Positions 42,740 through 56,361 of a stretch of DNA of 64,000 bases are shown piece by piece. The translations under genes were made by a program, and so were the position numbers. The notes under the pieces are model-generated. The model had not been told where the DNA came from and searched no databases. It worked only from the letters and a program-made list of their open reading frames with translations. How positions within the stretch are numbered: position 1 is the stretch's first letter; each line of letters opens with the position of its first letter. The stretch spans positions 13,735,001-13,799,000 of the forward strand of contig CM067552.1 of the NCBI GenBank assembly GCA_034509755.1, written 5' to 3'. The DNA comes from Anisodus tanguticus. Taxonomy: Eukaryota > Streptophyta > Magnoliopsida > Solanales > Solanaceae.

Positions 42740-45480
42740 CTGTTTTCTATCAAACATATTGGGAGAACATAGGAGGTGATATTACAAATATGGTCAAAAC
42801 CTTTTTCTATAGTGCTGAATTACCAAGGTTTATTACTCATACTAATTTGTTTTTATTACCTAAGAGGGATGTAGTCAATACATTCTCTAACATGAGACCA
42901 ATTAGTTTAAGTAATTTTGTTAATAAAATCTTCTCAAGAATGATTCATGAAAGAATGATGGAAGGTCTAACTGATATCATTTCATTAAACCAAGCTGGAT
43001 TTTTGAAAATGAGGAATATAGTTGAAAATATTCTACTCACCCAGGAGATCATATCAAAAATCAGAATGAGAACTAAGACAACAAATGTAGTTATGAAACT
43101 AGATATGATCAAAGCATTTGATAGGGTAACTTGGTTATTCTTGACCAAGGTATTGAGGAAGTTTGGATTTTTAGAAATGTTGATTGACATGGTTTTCAGA
43201 ATTATCCGCAACAACTGGTATTCAGTACTAGTGAATGGACAACAACATGTGTTTTTTCCAATTATCCAGGGGTGTTAAACAGGGTGACCCACTGTCCCCT
43301 ACTTTGTTTATTTTGACTGTTGAAGTATTAACAAGGAACCTCAATGCCCTACATCAGATTCCACAATTTAGAGAGTTTGGGATGCCTAAATGGAGTCCTA
43401 GGATAAATCATCTAGCTTATGCTGCTGATATGATTATTTTCTCTTCAGCAAATGTGTTATCCTTGCAATTAATTATGGAGATTTTGAGAAAGTATGAGAA
43501 GACATCTGGCTAGAAGATCCACAGGGAGAAGAGTTCAGTGTATATGTATAAGAATGTCCCAGGAGATGTGAGTATTACAGTTGAAACTACTATCGCAATT
43601 GGTAGAAAGGAGTTTCCTTTCACTAATATGGACTACCCAATTTATCATAGTAGAAGAAGGAAAGATTTTTTCAACAATATCTTGCGGAAGATAATGAACA
43701 AATTAAAAAACTGGAAGGGAAAGTTTTATTATTTGGAGGTAGAATTGTTCTTATTAAACATGTTCTACAGAGTTTACCATTTCATTTATTGTCTGCAGTA
43801 AATCCAACAATTTGTGTCATTAGACAAATGCTAAGATGTTTGCTCAATTTTTGAGTAACACAATTGGAGGAAAGAGTAGACAATAGGCTTCATGGTCTCA
43901 TTTATGAATTCCAATAGAGGAGGGGGACTAGGATTTATATCACTACATGATGTGTCTACGATTCTATTTTCAAATTGTGGTGGAATTTTAGGACAAAGCT
44001 TTCCATATAGAGTACATTTATCAGAAATAAGTATTGCAAAAAAATAAAATGTTGTGGTGGTACAATGGAAGTATGGATCTCAAACTTGGAAGAAACTACT
44101 ACAGACTAGAGACTTGATTAAACATCAAACATGGTGGCAAATAGGAATGGGTGATTCTCAGTTCTGGTTTGATAATGGGACAGGGATGAGTGCTTTATAT
44201 GATGCAGTGCCAGACGGAGGATATGATGATAATGTCCAAAACATATCTGATCTAGTGGTTAAAGGAAACTAGAGGGTGGATAGATTGAATACCTTGCTAC
44301 TAGATGATATTTTGCATCATGTTTTCACTACTATTAATCCACCTAGAGAAGGAAAAGAAAGGGACATGCCATGGTGGATATTGGACACAAAGTGAGAATT
44401 CTCAGTCAAATCAGCTTGGGGGTATATTAGACTGAGAGGATAACAAATGGAGGCTCATAAGCATATGTCGATGAAAGGATTTCCCTTTAAGATATCTTTC
44501 TTGGAAGTATAAAGTTCAAATGGATGATGCATTGAAGAGTATGAAGTACAATATGGCATCCAGGTGCTGGTGTTGCTCAAATCCTATAGAGTAGACAACC
44601 TAGCATCTGTTTGCCACCTCTATTTTAGCTAACAGGACTTGGTCCTACTTTTCTTCTTTTGCAGGTCTGGACATCGAAGGCTTACAGTTACAGTAGATGA
44701 TAGTTAAGTAGTGGCAAACTTCTGTAACTGGGAGGCTGAAACAAATTTTCCAGGAAGTCCTTGCTATTTTCATTTGGGAATTATGGAAAATAAGGAATGC
44801 CATCAAGCATGGGGAGCAAATATCAGTAGGAAGAGTAATATACCAGGTCTATGCAATAATTGAGAGATTGGTTATGATCAGAAATCCATCTATCAGACAA
44901 GTGACTAATAGATGGGATGCTTTGATACAGATTCTAGAATGAGGAAGCAATCAGTTAAAAGTTACAATGGTGTAATAAGTTGAAGGTTACATATGCTGGA
45001 TATTATACAATACTGATGGAGCCTTAAGTGGGAATTGAGGTAGAAGTTCTTATGGTTTCTGCTTAAGAAATTCAGAGAATTTTTTTATGTATGCACATGC
45101 AGAAGATATAAAGATCAATACAAATACTGAAGTAGAAATAATTGCTATCATGGAAGAGTTGAAGTTTTGCAGAATCAAACATTTGGACCACATCATATTA
45201 CAGACTGACTCACATATGGTTTAGAGAATACACTCGGAAGGGTGGAAACCACCATGGAGTATTGCAACATGGGTTGAGGAGATACATGACATTAGTAGCA
45301 ATATAGAGGTCAGGTTTACACACATATTAAGGAGGGTAATCAACTAGCAGATGCTCTGGCAAATTAGGCCCTTGATGATGGATCCTTTCAATGCCAAAGA
45401 TTTCAGGAGTTGGAGGTGGACAAATGGAGAATATTAAATAGTGACAAGTCTCAAATTCCTTACCTAAGGGTTAGAACTAA
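42740..45480 (+). mobile_element. L1 LINE, 5'-truncated and broken
   Basis: RT: NLFLLPKRDVVNTFSNMRPI, LSNFVNKIFSRMI, ISLNQAGFLKMRNIVENILL and VVMKLDMIKAFDRVTWLFL (motif A). Then RGVKQGDPLSPTLFILTVEV and AYAADMIIFSS, where AADM replaces the catalytic ADD. Further on are the C-terminal FWFDN and the RNase H end EGNQLADALAN near 45360. Endonuclease and ORF1 are absent. Stops break RT from 43277 onward. Confidence 0.85.
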
Positions 45481-46499
45481 ATTTTGACATATGGAGGGAA
45501 GATATCACAGAGACCAACATGATTTTTAGATGTAAAAGGTTACGAGGGACAAAAAACACAATCTTTCACACAAGCATAATAATATATATTGGGGATTCAT
45601 GGGGACATTAATTCAATGGCACAAAAAGACATTTAGACATGGTAAATCCAATTACACACGGGAAAAATGAAAGGAAGTGTACCATTTGTTGTTTCAACTA
45701 ATTTTTACAGTTACAAAACAAGATTCGACTAGAGAGGTGAGGAATAGCTCTAGTTTCAAACTAGGTTTTGCACTCATCATACACAAACATACAAGAAGTT
45801 GAAGCAACACATAGAGGTCAACATATGAGCAGATACCAAAGAAATTTCACAGGTGAAGAAAGAAAATAAAAGCATGCTAACAGGGTCAGCTTACCCAGAA
45901 ATCCAAAAAAAGGAAGATCATCGGTGCAAATCATCTCAACGGTATCTGGAAATGGTTCTTCGCACCAAAATACAATCTTTTCAACAATTGTTCACTAGAA
46001 ACAGGTCCGGAGACATCTACCTCAACAACCAATCGATGTGGTGGATGAGCAAATTCATGGCATGCAAGGCAATAAAAAGGTAGAAATTAGTTCACCACAC
46101 ACATATCTAACATAGAAATGAAAAGGCTCAAGGTGGAAGACTTACCTCAAGATCTGGAGAGATGCATACAACCAAAGGATAGAGAAGTCAACCAGCTAGG
46201 GTGCAAATCAAATACAAATGTCAGTTAATGATTGTGGCAAAAAAGGCATCACCAATTATCACATCTTTATTGGCGGCGAGTGGAAAAAAGAGAGAGAGGC
46301 TCTAATGCAGAGAGAGAAAGACAAGCGGAAATATAGGGCAACAGATGATAGTTGTCTAAACAGATATATTTGTTTTGTTTTTTATATTTATTTCTTTTTT
46401 TGTCTTGGACAAATTTGGGACCATTTTTAGACCATTTTGTTTTTTGTTGTTGATTAATATATAAAATGCCTAGCTTGGGAGAAATTAAATTTAAAAAAT
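45481..46499. other. Unassigned, possible L1 3' tail region
   Basis: About 1 kb of A-rich sequence with short frames. 'gattaatatataaaatgcct' near 46450 resembles a plant L1 3' end, but no target duplication was found. Confidence 0.35.
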
Positions 46500-46841
46500 A
46501 ATAGCTTTACTATTTTAGTTTTCGAGCTGTGTCCCAATGTGTTAGACTCTATTTGTGTTTCTTCGAAGCTCCATATTTAGACGTTGTATTGTGAGTAGAT
46601 GTTGAAGTATCGTATGACTTATTGGGGCCTTTTGGCCACGTTATGATTATTCATATTATTTATAAGACTTCCGCTAATTTGTCTAAGTATGGACGTGTTA
46701 TGGTTAGCCCTTAGATTAATTCTAATTAATGCAAATTATTTGATAACGAATTATAGACATTTATTGATTTTATAAGGTGCTTTCGATGTTGTTCATAGCA
46801 TCAGATTTCTGTTGTGTCAGGGTCGAGTTTGGGGCATGACA
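46500..46841 (+). repeat. 3' end of a gypsy LTR
   Basis: It ends gggtcgagtttggggcatga-ca, the usual terminus of solanaceous gypsy LTRs. The left limit is a guess from the change of base composition. Confidence 0.5.
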
Positions 46842-46883
46842 TGTACGATGGTTGGTGGACAGAGTTGGGAAAACATGGTAACC

Positions 46884-47767
46884 TATTGAGTAGCTGATGG
46901 CTCAATAAAAGTGATGAGATTAAAATAATATTTTGATGATTTGACAAATAATGAATCCAGAAAAAAGGGATATATAAGAAAAGCATTGAAGAACCAAGAA
47001 ATCCAAACAGATCTCCAAAGGATTCAACAATCATATCAACAAAGGAACTACTCAAAGGAACTGATTTTTATCATGCAACACTGGAGACTATCGAAAAGCA
47101 ATTTCATGTCAACTGGGAGACACTGAAATATTGACTCATTCCTATTGGATGAAAGGTTTAATTTTAAGTAATGAAAATATTACCATAAACACAACATGAA
47201 AATAGCATTGAAGTAGGAGAAGTTAGCGCGCGTACAAGGAATGAAGAAAGATTCTAGTCAAACAAGGATTGATTTTCGGGTACACTAATGAAACCAATAC
47301 GTGGTTGGATTCAATAAGACAAAGGTAGCAACCACTTCTATGCAAACAATGAAGAACAAGATTTGGAGCTTAACCATAATCTACGATACAATTCCAACAT
47401 GAGGCAAAAGTGAGCGGAGTCAACACCTAGTCTCTTGAAGAACCAACTACAAAGAACCTAGGCGTATCAATATTTATCAATTTTATTATTTATTTATATT
47501 AGTTATGTTTGAATTATGGTTCCATCAATTTACATTTGTTAGTATTGTGTAATAGGTGTTTGTGTCAAGTTGTAAGGGACTTTTTTCACTAGGTAGAGTC
47601 ATTGAAGTATTAACGGGGTAGAGGAGGGACTGAGAGAAACAGTTCTTTAGGTATTTCAACATAAAAATTCTTGTGTTAATTTATTTATACCACAACTTTA
47701 CCTTCTTAAAAAAGTTGCTTAAAAACTTGGTTCTTTGAGGGCATAGGTTGTAGCCTAGATCCTAACA
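46884..47767 (+). repeat. 5' LTR of copia element
   Basis: Starts TATTGAGTAGCTGATGGCTC (TG changed to TA) and ends GATCCTAACA two bases before the primer site. Confidence 0.85.
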
Positions 47768-47769
47768 AG

Positions 47770-47781
47770 TGGTATCAGAGC
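47770..47781 (+). other. tRNA-iMet primer binding site
   Basis: TGGTATCAGAGC, the standard plant copia primer site, lies directly after the 5' LTR. Confidence 0.9.
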
Positions 47782-48179
47782 TTGATATTTATACAAAGGC
47801 TAACACCTTTCAAGTTGGTTGCACCTCCAGTAGTACAAAAAGGTCACTCAACAACAAGACCAACATGCTTCAACAAAATACTATGACTAGTGAAAAGCAA
47901 GAATAAAAGGCTTCATAATTGGTGAAGACCCTAAATTATAGAAAATCATTCAGACAGTCCCAATTGTTCCCACGATCACAAACTATAAAAGAATAACGTC
48001 ATCCCCAAAAGAGAAAAAGATTATACATAGAAAGACTTCTAGGTTATCCAAAAGAATGCCAAGGCCAAGAAGACCTAAAGAATGTAGTAAAATTTCCTCC
48101 TGCAAAATAGCCAAAGAAGTGTGGGACACCTTACAGACCACACATGAAGGAATCAATCAGATAAACAAATAAAAAATCT

Positions 48180-48960
48180 CCATATTAAATCGGCAATACG
48201 GGATGGTCAAGATGAACGAAGGGGAATTCATCCAAGAGATATTCAATAGGTTTACCAATATAACCAATGAACTAAACTCTCTTGATGTGGATATTCCTCA
48301 AGCAAAAAGTATTGAAAACTGCTTGACATTCTACGTGACTAATGAGAGAGTAAAGTTAATGCCATCATGGAGCCAAAGACCTAGATTATATGATTATGGA
48401 AGAACTCATGGAAAACTTAAGAACTTATGAGATGAGGAAGCTCTAGGAACAAAAAAAATACTTCATCAACCAAAGTAGTGAACTTGGTTCAGCTACACAC
48501 AACAAGGATTTTTACGAAGAAGATATGGACTTACTCACCATAAGGTTCCAAAAGATCATCAGAAGAGGAGGATTCATAAATAGAGGAAGTACATCAAGAT
48601 CAAGAGGACCTGATAGAAGTAATTAAGAATGATGCTTCAATGTGGGATTACATACCGCTTTATATGAGATTGTTCAAACAAAGAGGATGATGGAAGAAGA
48701 AGTGAAGTAGATAAAAGAAGAAAGGAATAGGTCCCTAGAAACATGATGAGCACTGAGAAAGCTGACCAAGTCATGAGAAAAGCATTAGTTGCTATTAGAA
48801 ACTCCTCAAGTGATGATGAAGATGATAGAGAAAATCCAAATAGATCCTTGGTGGCAATGGAAGTGTCATAAATAGAATATACGTTGGCACTTATGGCAAA
48901 TTCTGACTCCGAACCTGAAGATGAGGACCATGAGGTAAATTTCTCAAAATTCAAGGATGA
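48180..48960 (+). pseudogene. copia gag remnant
   Basis: MNEGEFIQEIFNRFTNITNE and LNSLDVDIPQAKSIENCL match the gag (UBN2-type) region of copia, then TRFQKI-like sequence. A shifted frame gives ALMANSDSEPEDEDHEVNFS, typical of the acidic gag tail of SIRE/Maximus elements. The CCHC knuckle is no longer recognisable. Stops occur throughout. Confidence 0.75.
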
Positions 48961-51714
48961 TGTTCAAAATCTATCTAGAGAAAAACTAGAACAAATGGTC
49001 TATATTGTCATCGATGCTTATAAAAATCTTCAAAAGGCAAAGAGAGTATAATGGAAACATTGGCCTCCCTTCAAATGGATCTTATAAGCCAAGAAGAACA
49101 ACAAGAGAACCTGACAGAGATGATTGACAACATAAGAGAACATGTTCTCACATTAAGCCAGGAGAAGCCGTCAATGGTAATTGAGAAGGAAGAGCTTAGT
49201 TCCACGATCTCAAATATGTAATACCGGCTGGGAAATCTCGAAGGAATCAAAAGAGTTAACTCAAAGATATGAAGAAGGAACTGCAGGTTGGACATGAGAA
49301 AAATAAAATCAAACTAGCAGAGCTATAGCAAAAAAAAAAAAACTCCAAAAGGAATATATGCTCAGAATACAAAAACTTGTGTTGTTTCAATCTCACACAA
49401 CTGCAAAAGCCCTCAAAAATTTGTATAACAAAGGTCAGGATAACTCAAAAGAACAACCATCACTCTCAGAGAAGAAGACATATTTAACCCAGTTCTAGAC
49501 CCAAAGGCACAAAGTTGAGTAAAGAATGCCAAAATCAACTTTCATCCAGAAAAAGGTACCCCAAAAAGACTGAGTTCCTAAAAGTGATCTCTAATTCAAA
49601 TGAAAGGGCCTAAGTGATATGATACAAAAGCATGTATGGATGATCTGAACACATGGCAATAAAAGGAAAAAATTCTCTTACCAAAGGCCTATCATAAAGG
49701 GAATTTGGAACTTGTGCTAAATCCACTTCTCATAAATTATGAATCTTGACATGGATACACTACAAAAGGCACAATAAGAAAAAGCCATGATTTTTATTTC
49801 TAAATATTATCACTAGAACTTGGTTTATAAAGAAAAAGAAGAAGCGGCAGGAGAAGCTGAGAAGAATCTGCCATATAGTCTTCATAATGTATTGGGAAAA
49901 GGGAGAATCTGCAACAGAACATATAAGAAGTAGATCCACATAAACATATGGTATGGAAGAACACCTAGAGAAACCTAAAAATATGTTGTAAAAGTGCAGA
50001 AGTCAGGACAACACATCAATGAAAGTAGCAGCAGAAAAACTATCACCTCAGCTAAACAAAGAATCATTAAGGTGCAGTTCAATACAAAAATGGGTATTGA
50101 AGAAGCAGGGGAAAATCAGACTTGCAATTGACAAAAGAAGCAGCTGAAGGAGAAAATATTATAAGATGAATTGAGCACAACAAACCTCTCCTCAAATTGA
50201 CTATGAAAGGGGAATGTTTGAGACACATCTAAGTGAAACAATATCCTATTCAGTCTTATACCTAAATTAGCATGCACTCATGGTGTGATCAATTGAGCAC
50301 AAACAACATATACAATGAGAATACTAGTCAAAGAACCTGATTCTTATGACTATCAGGTATGCACCTTTTTCCAATTAAAAGTTGTACAAATATGTCTATA
50401 CTGCCAATCCACCCGAGACAATTTGAGTTATCCCTATGCCAAATACCCAACATTGCAAATACCCTCCCTTGTTTGGAAGTCCATAGATACACATGCTAAG
50501 AAATTAAAATATATGTTACTATAGAATATAAGTAATGACCTACAGGGAATAATATAGTGAGAATTCAAAAAATAAAGAGGAAGATGTTGAAAATGGAGAA
50601 ACTTAGGAAAAGTTAGTGACAAGGAAGTTAAAAAGATTAACAAGAGAAAAGTTATCAATCTAGAATGTGATAAGCAAGGCTGAATCCAAATGAAGTCAGT
50701 AGGTATGAAGAAAGAAGTAGACAAGGATAGTTAAGAGGGGGAACACATGATCTTGAAGGTTGAGAGTACACAAAAAAAGGGATATATGTACTCACCTTAA
50801 AACAAGATATAGGACTTACTTAAACAAAATGAGATTAAATAGAGAGCCTGGTCCATATCCCCACAGAGTCAATACCAAACCTAAATCCTACCAAATCCAA
50901 ATATTTCCTGGCAGTTTTAGATTGAGATATAACAATATTTTAGTTTGGATCGTATGACGTAATATGTTGCATGAGAATATACCTCATAAGGTTTTAACTA
51001 GATAAAGTTGTTAGAGCTCTTGTATCATGTTCATGATAATGTAGCCTGAATTGCCATAAGTTTGACATGTCGAATGCACTTGATCTTATTGACACTCTTA
51101 CTTTTTAATGATGTCAAAAAGGGAAAGATTTAGTTCATGTGCCAACATCAGATATATCAGGCACAGACATTACATGACCACATGAAGTTTGTAAGTAGTC
51201 CAAGATTGTGAAGATTGTAAATTGTACATATCCAGTTTTCATTTAGGATATATTGTAAAGGAATTGATTCTTATTTATAAAATAACTCAGTCCTATTAGA
51301 AGGCACTGAAGATATGAGTTATAAAGAAGATAAAAGTTGTCCTGCAGAGAAGACTAAATACACATATCATTGGACATAATCAAGTTCCGCACAACCTATG
51401 GAAGGTTAGTATCTAAGTAGGATTAAGAAGGCCATGAAAACTTGTTTAGTCGTGCAACCTAGCCATCTAGTAGCTTGAAATGAATGGAAGGTTCCTAGCA
51501 TCTAATTTATTGAGCTTACAAACCTTGTGTAGTGAGTCTTAGTTGTATTTACATGAACATATAGTGTTAGAACAACAATGGATCTGGATCTAAAGGGGAA
51601 GCGTGTCGACATAGAAGTTGAACCCAAGGGGGAAGATTTAATCCAGAAGTTGATAAGGGCACACAAAGACATGTGAAGTTGTTATGTGTTTGTCATCATC
51701 AAAAAGGAAGAAAT

Positions 51715-52621
51715 TATTGAGTAGCTACTGACTCAATAATAGTGATGAGCTTAAAATAATGTTTTGATGTTTTGACAAACAATGAATCTAAAAGACAATC
51801 ATATACAAGAGAGATATAAGGAAGGCACTGAAGAATCAAGAAATTTAAACAAATCTCCAAAGGATTCAGTGAAGCAGTCATATCAATAAAGGACCTACTC
51901 AAAGGAACTGATCCTTATCATGCAGTACCAGAGACTATCGAAAAGAAATTTCATGCCAATTTGGAAAAACTGGAATATTGACTCATTCCTATTCGATGAT
52001 AAGTTGGATTTCAAGTTATGAAATAGTATCATAAACACAAAATGAAATTAGCATTGAAGTAGGAAAAGGAGAAGTCAACGTGCATACAAAGAAACAAGGA
52101 AGATCTAAGTCAAACAAGGATTAGTTTTTTGGTATAAATATGAAACCAATACTTGGTTGGATTCAACAAGTCAAGGGGCACAACTACTTCTATATATACA
52201 TAGTACGAATAAACTTTGAAGCTTAACCACAATTAATGAGACAATTACAACGTGAGGTAAGAGTGAGTGGAGTCAACACCTAGTCTCTCGAAGAACCAAC
52301 TACAAAGAACTTGAGCATATCAAGATTTATCAATTTTGTTCTTTGTTTATAATAATTAGGTTTGAATTGTTGTTCCATCTATTTACCTTTGTTCGTATTA
52401 TGTAATAGGTGTTGTGTCGAGTTGTGAGGGACTTTTTTGACTGGGTAGAGTCATTGAAGTATTAAGAGGGTAGAGGAGGGGGGGGGGCTGAAAGAAACAA
52501 TTCCTTAGGTATTGTAAATGAGATTGTAAACCTTAAACTTCTCGAGTATTAGTGGCGTTTGGAAAAAATCTACAAGAGGTAGGTCGTGTTTTTTTCCATA
52601 GGTCGTAGCCCGATCCTAACA
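51715..52621 (+). repeat. 3' LTR of copia element
   Basis: Matches the 5' LTR over its length. It has a G-run (gggggggg, about 52480) and about 20 extra bases near the 3' end. It ends GATCCTAACA. Confidence 0.85.
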
Positions 52622-52626
52622 TAACT

Positions 52627-53210
52627 GTTGGTTGAGGCTCCACCTATCCATTCTCTCTGGAATGTGTCACGGTTGAATCATGGGCACTGTTGGAAGACAA
52701 TTTTGGAACGAGTCTCCCCTTACTTTTTAAGAAAGCATGGTCCTGGTTGGTCAACTACAACAACATCAAGGCCTCACGTTCCTCTCCATTTCTTAATATG
52801 CCACGGTTGAGCCATGGACGAGGTAAGAGGATGCAGTCTTAAAATTCCTCTCAGCCTCATACTAAGCCAAACATCCCCTTAGTTATGTCCTTAGATGTTA
52901 GCTTGGGTACTCCTAACTGGTGTTCACTTTTGTTGAATATTCCCATGTACTCATTATGCTCAAAGTTAATTATACTCGTCATTAGCGTGAATTAGCCATG
53001 AAATTTACTAGGCGTTACATTGCAATTCTCTCTTAGTCGAATGCTTATCCACACCCGCCGATGTCAAAACAAAGGGAAAACCCCTTAAACTTAGCTGAAA
53101 AATGTGATCTAACCTCTTTATTATTAGAGTTATCCTTCAAATTTGTAAGAAGGTTCAAACATATAAAAATGGTACAACCATATGGAAATGGCAAATAGTA
53201 GCAACCACAA
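52627..53210. other. Unassigned intergenic sequence
   Basis: Contains 'tgtcacggttgaatcatggg' and, 130 bases on, 'gccacggttgagccatggac', a loose local repeat. A 60-residue frame at 52628 has no recognisable similarity. Confidence 0.4.
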
Positions 53211-53589
53211 GGTGTATTTGGTGGGAGGACAAAAATATTTTTCTAATTTTTTCATATCTGGTTGGTCAAAATATTTTAAAAATATTTTGTTATAGGAACT
53301 AACGTGTCTTAAAAACTAGAAAAATGACTTATTCAATGGGAGTAGAGAAAACAAGTTTCATAAGTAGCATTTCACGTTGATTGTCTCCTCTCCACCCCGA
53401 ACACCTCCGATTTTATACCCCCTCCCCCTCAACTTCACACCACCAATACCCTACCCCAACCCCATAAAGTTTGTCTAGATTATATATAAATTCACTTGGA
53501 TAATTTTGTATGCTTACTAAAATACCAGAAAATAAGTAAGAAAATCACTTAATTTTTAAGAAAATATTTTCCTTCATACCAAACAAGCC
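53211..53589. mobile_element. MITE with 'TTTGGTA' terminal repeats
   Basis: 379 bp from GGTGTATTTGGTGGGAGGAC to AAAATATTTTCCTTCATACC-AAACAAGCC; the ends are inverted copies over about 35 bases. It is flanked by CACAA at 53206-53210 and 53590-53594. Similar elements are very common in Solanaceae. Superfamily uncertain. Confidence 0.75.
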
Positions 53590-53837
53590 CACAATTCTCA
53601 ATTCCCAATTAGACATGCTCATAAAGAAAATAGCACTTGAGGTACTCAAAAACCCAAATAATCACCATGCATGGAAATTTTCAAATAAACTACTATTACT
53701 ATAAAACTATGAAACTTCAAAGTAGAATGTTGTTAATCCTTTGAAAATGCATATCATGCTGGACAAATTTATAATTACAATCAATATCGTTTTATTTGCA
53801 TTGAGAATTGTTAGGAATGTCTTTATACTTTGAAGAC

Positions 53838-54010
53838 AATTCCATTCCTTCTTGAAAAGGTATTTTTCCTTTTTCTTTGTTTAGGTATGTTTTTTGTAAT
53901 TAAGAATGATTTGATTCCTTGTTGAAAATATACTTCTCTTATTACATTATAAATTTATGAATTAAAGATAATTTTATTCCTTCTTGAAAAGTCGTACCTT
54001 TTTTATTTAC
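53838..54010. repeat. Three degenerate ~75-bp repeat units
   Basis: Each unit has the form 'attccttcttgaaaaggtat' preceded by an AT-rich spacer, at about 53848, 53913 and 53977. Confidence 0.5.
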
Positions 54011-54114
54011 ATGAGGAATTGTTGGAACATTTCATTTACCTTTTTTGTTTACATTAGAAACTTTGTGAGTGTTTGTTTTCTTTTTGACATCAGACACAAA
54101 CTATTTTCTTTTTA

Positions 54115-54364
54115 AAAAAACAAAATTTTGGGGGTTTTATTAATAAATTAAAAAAGAATAACAAATGTCAATAAAGAAGTAAAAAACAAGCAGAAAGTAA
54201 ACTAATCTAAACTTTGCCCTAGACGCCTTTGAAATATAAATCTCAAGTGCAACTGTACATTTTTGCAGAAGTGAACTAACATATTCTATGAACGAAATTC
54301 TTCTGTATCGTGTGATATATAACAAACTTGAATTTATTCTGAAACTGCATTTTACATCAACTCG
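54115..54364 (-). repeat. L1 3' end fragment
   Basis: Minus reading TTTAATTTATTAATAAAACC then CCCAAAATTTTGTTTTTTT is typical of plant L1 3' ends. It is separated from the RNase H part by the solo LTR. Confidence 0.6.
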
Positions 54365-56322
54365 TGTCATTGATTAACATTAGTATTTCGAGAAGGCATA
54401 AGACCTTATGAGAGGATAATGATGGTTTAAAACTAATTTACAAAGTGTCGAGAAGTATGAGAGTTAAATGAATCAAAGAGATATGTTTCGTCAAAATTCC
54501 ACAAGTTTTTGCCTATTTCATGCTAAGTACAGACGAACTTTTGAGGGACAGACCATACAATCAAGCCTGAGGGACCGTATGAAGTTCAAGATTTTTTTCC
54601 AGTTTCTGCCCATAAGATACGGTCCAATGTACAGACCGTACCTTGGCCATACATTAAGGCGGTGGGAAAAAATTTCATCTTTTATATTACGTTTGGCTCG
54701 ACTTAGGAACTTATTTCTAATATTTTCCTGACCCTAAACAACCCTAATTACTCTATAAAAAGTCCCTCATGATCCTAGATCCAATCAAAGGTTAAACTAA
54801 GTAAATTAATCGTAAGGAATCCCGCGTTCATCGTCTTATCATTTTTCTCCTTGTTGTGTTGATTTTGGAGAATTTTTGGAAGTGAAGCAATCTTGGTTTT
54901 GAATTAATTCATGTAGTTTGAGGTAAGTTTTATCTTCATCTTCTTATTCTTAAGGTTATACAAGTGTTAGAAAAGTGAATTATTGGCAATCATGTAGAAC
55001 AAGCTATTGGAAGTCTTGAACCTTGTTGTGGATGTTGTTGGGATGTTTTGTGTAAACTAAGAATATAGTATGAAGTTGTTGGGTTATTGATTAACTTATG
55101 GAGATGTATAAGAGTTAGTGAAGAATGTTATTTTATTGATATATGTATATGTTAAGCTATAGAAGATAGTACAAATTCTATGCACAATATGTATTCGACG
55201 AAATGCCTAAATGAGTTTTCTTATAAGTTATAGATTTGTCGTTGATATAAATTATTCGTATATTGTAGATAATCATTCGTAGAATATACGAGGGCTTGTG
55301 GAATCCGTATAAGCTAAGGTGACAAGGTATGTAAGGCTTACCCTTCTTTTATCGGCATGATCATAGAGAAAGTGTCATAGAACGAATGTTCCTTATCCTA
55401 AGTTTATCCTTGAATATAGAAGCATGTTTACTCTTTGTATGAAATATCGTTGACTCTTATCTGTCCTTTGTCGGGAGTATTTTTCACACTTATATCATTT
55501 CTCCTATATTGACATAGTATGGTTCCTTGTTGATTTCTCGAAAGCTAGAAATGGTTTGTTGTATCTCTTTTCATTGATTCATTTAAAAAGGTAAAATGAT
55601 ATGTTATTCGCATAAGTATAGTCGGAGGTGCAACGATCTTACGTCACTCCGAAAGGCTCACAGAGTATTCCATGTTCTTCAGATGGTTATTATGTATAGG
55701 TATATATATTTATGTTGCCCACGGAGGCCTGTGGCATTACATACGCAAATTGTACAAGTATGGTAGCATTGATCAGTTGGTTATGGTATTGACGATTTTA
55801 CCCATAGAGGCCTACATCGTTATATACATGACATACTATACATAGGATATTGCCCACAGAGGCCTACGACATTATATACGCAATTATATCTCATTTATGT
55901 ACAGTATGGTCCACAGTGACACTTCTGAGTTACAAGTTGTTTCATTTGGTCTCCTTTACATATTGATACCTCTTATTTTACGTTTATCCGTGCCTTACAT
56001 ATTCAGTACATTCTTTCGTACTGACGTCTCCTTTGATGGGGCGATGTGTTTCATGCCGCAGGTGCAGGTAGACAGATTGATCCACCTCCTCAATAGGCTA
56101 TCTGATTCAGTTGTGGGTCATCACACTCCATTTTCCCAGAGTTGTTGTACAAAGTTGGTAGGAACTGTTGCTCATGTTTATAGTATTTTGGGTATGGAAG
56201 GGTCTTGTCTAGACCTGATGATATGTTGTAGAACTCTTAGATGCTTTCAGACTAGTGGTCATTATATATTTATTTTGTACGGTCTTGCCTGCTTCCTTGT
56301 CAGCTGTTGGTACTCATGTTAT

Positions 56323-56361
<39 letters not shown>

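Larger units (their letters stand above)
46884..52621 (+). mobile_element. Non-autonomous copia element (SIRE/Maximus-like)
   Basis: 5738 bp with LTRs of 884 bp (46884-47767) and 907 bp (51715-52621), and a perfect primer site TGGTATCAGAGC at 47770-47781. A polypurine-like stretch aaaaaggaagaaa precedes the right LTR. The flanks are taacc (46879-46883) and taact (52622-52626), a 5-bp target with one change. The internal region shows a gag relic and no RT, integrase or RNase H that I could find. Confidence 0.85.

Noticed and set aside
52628..52810. 60-residue frame next to the copia LTR
   Set aside because: No recognisable similarity and no gene structure around it.
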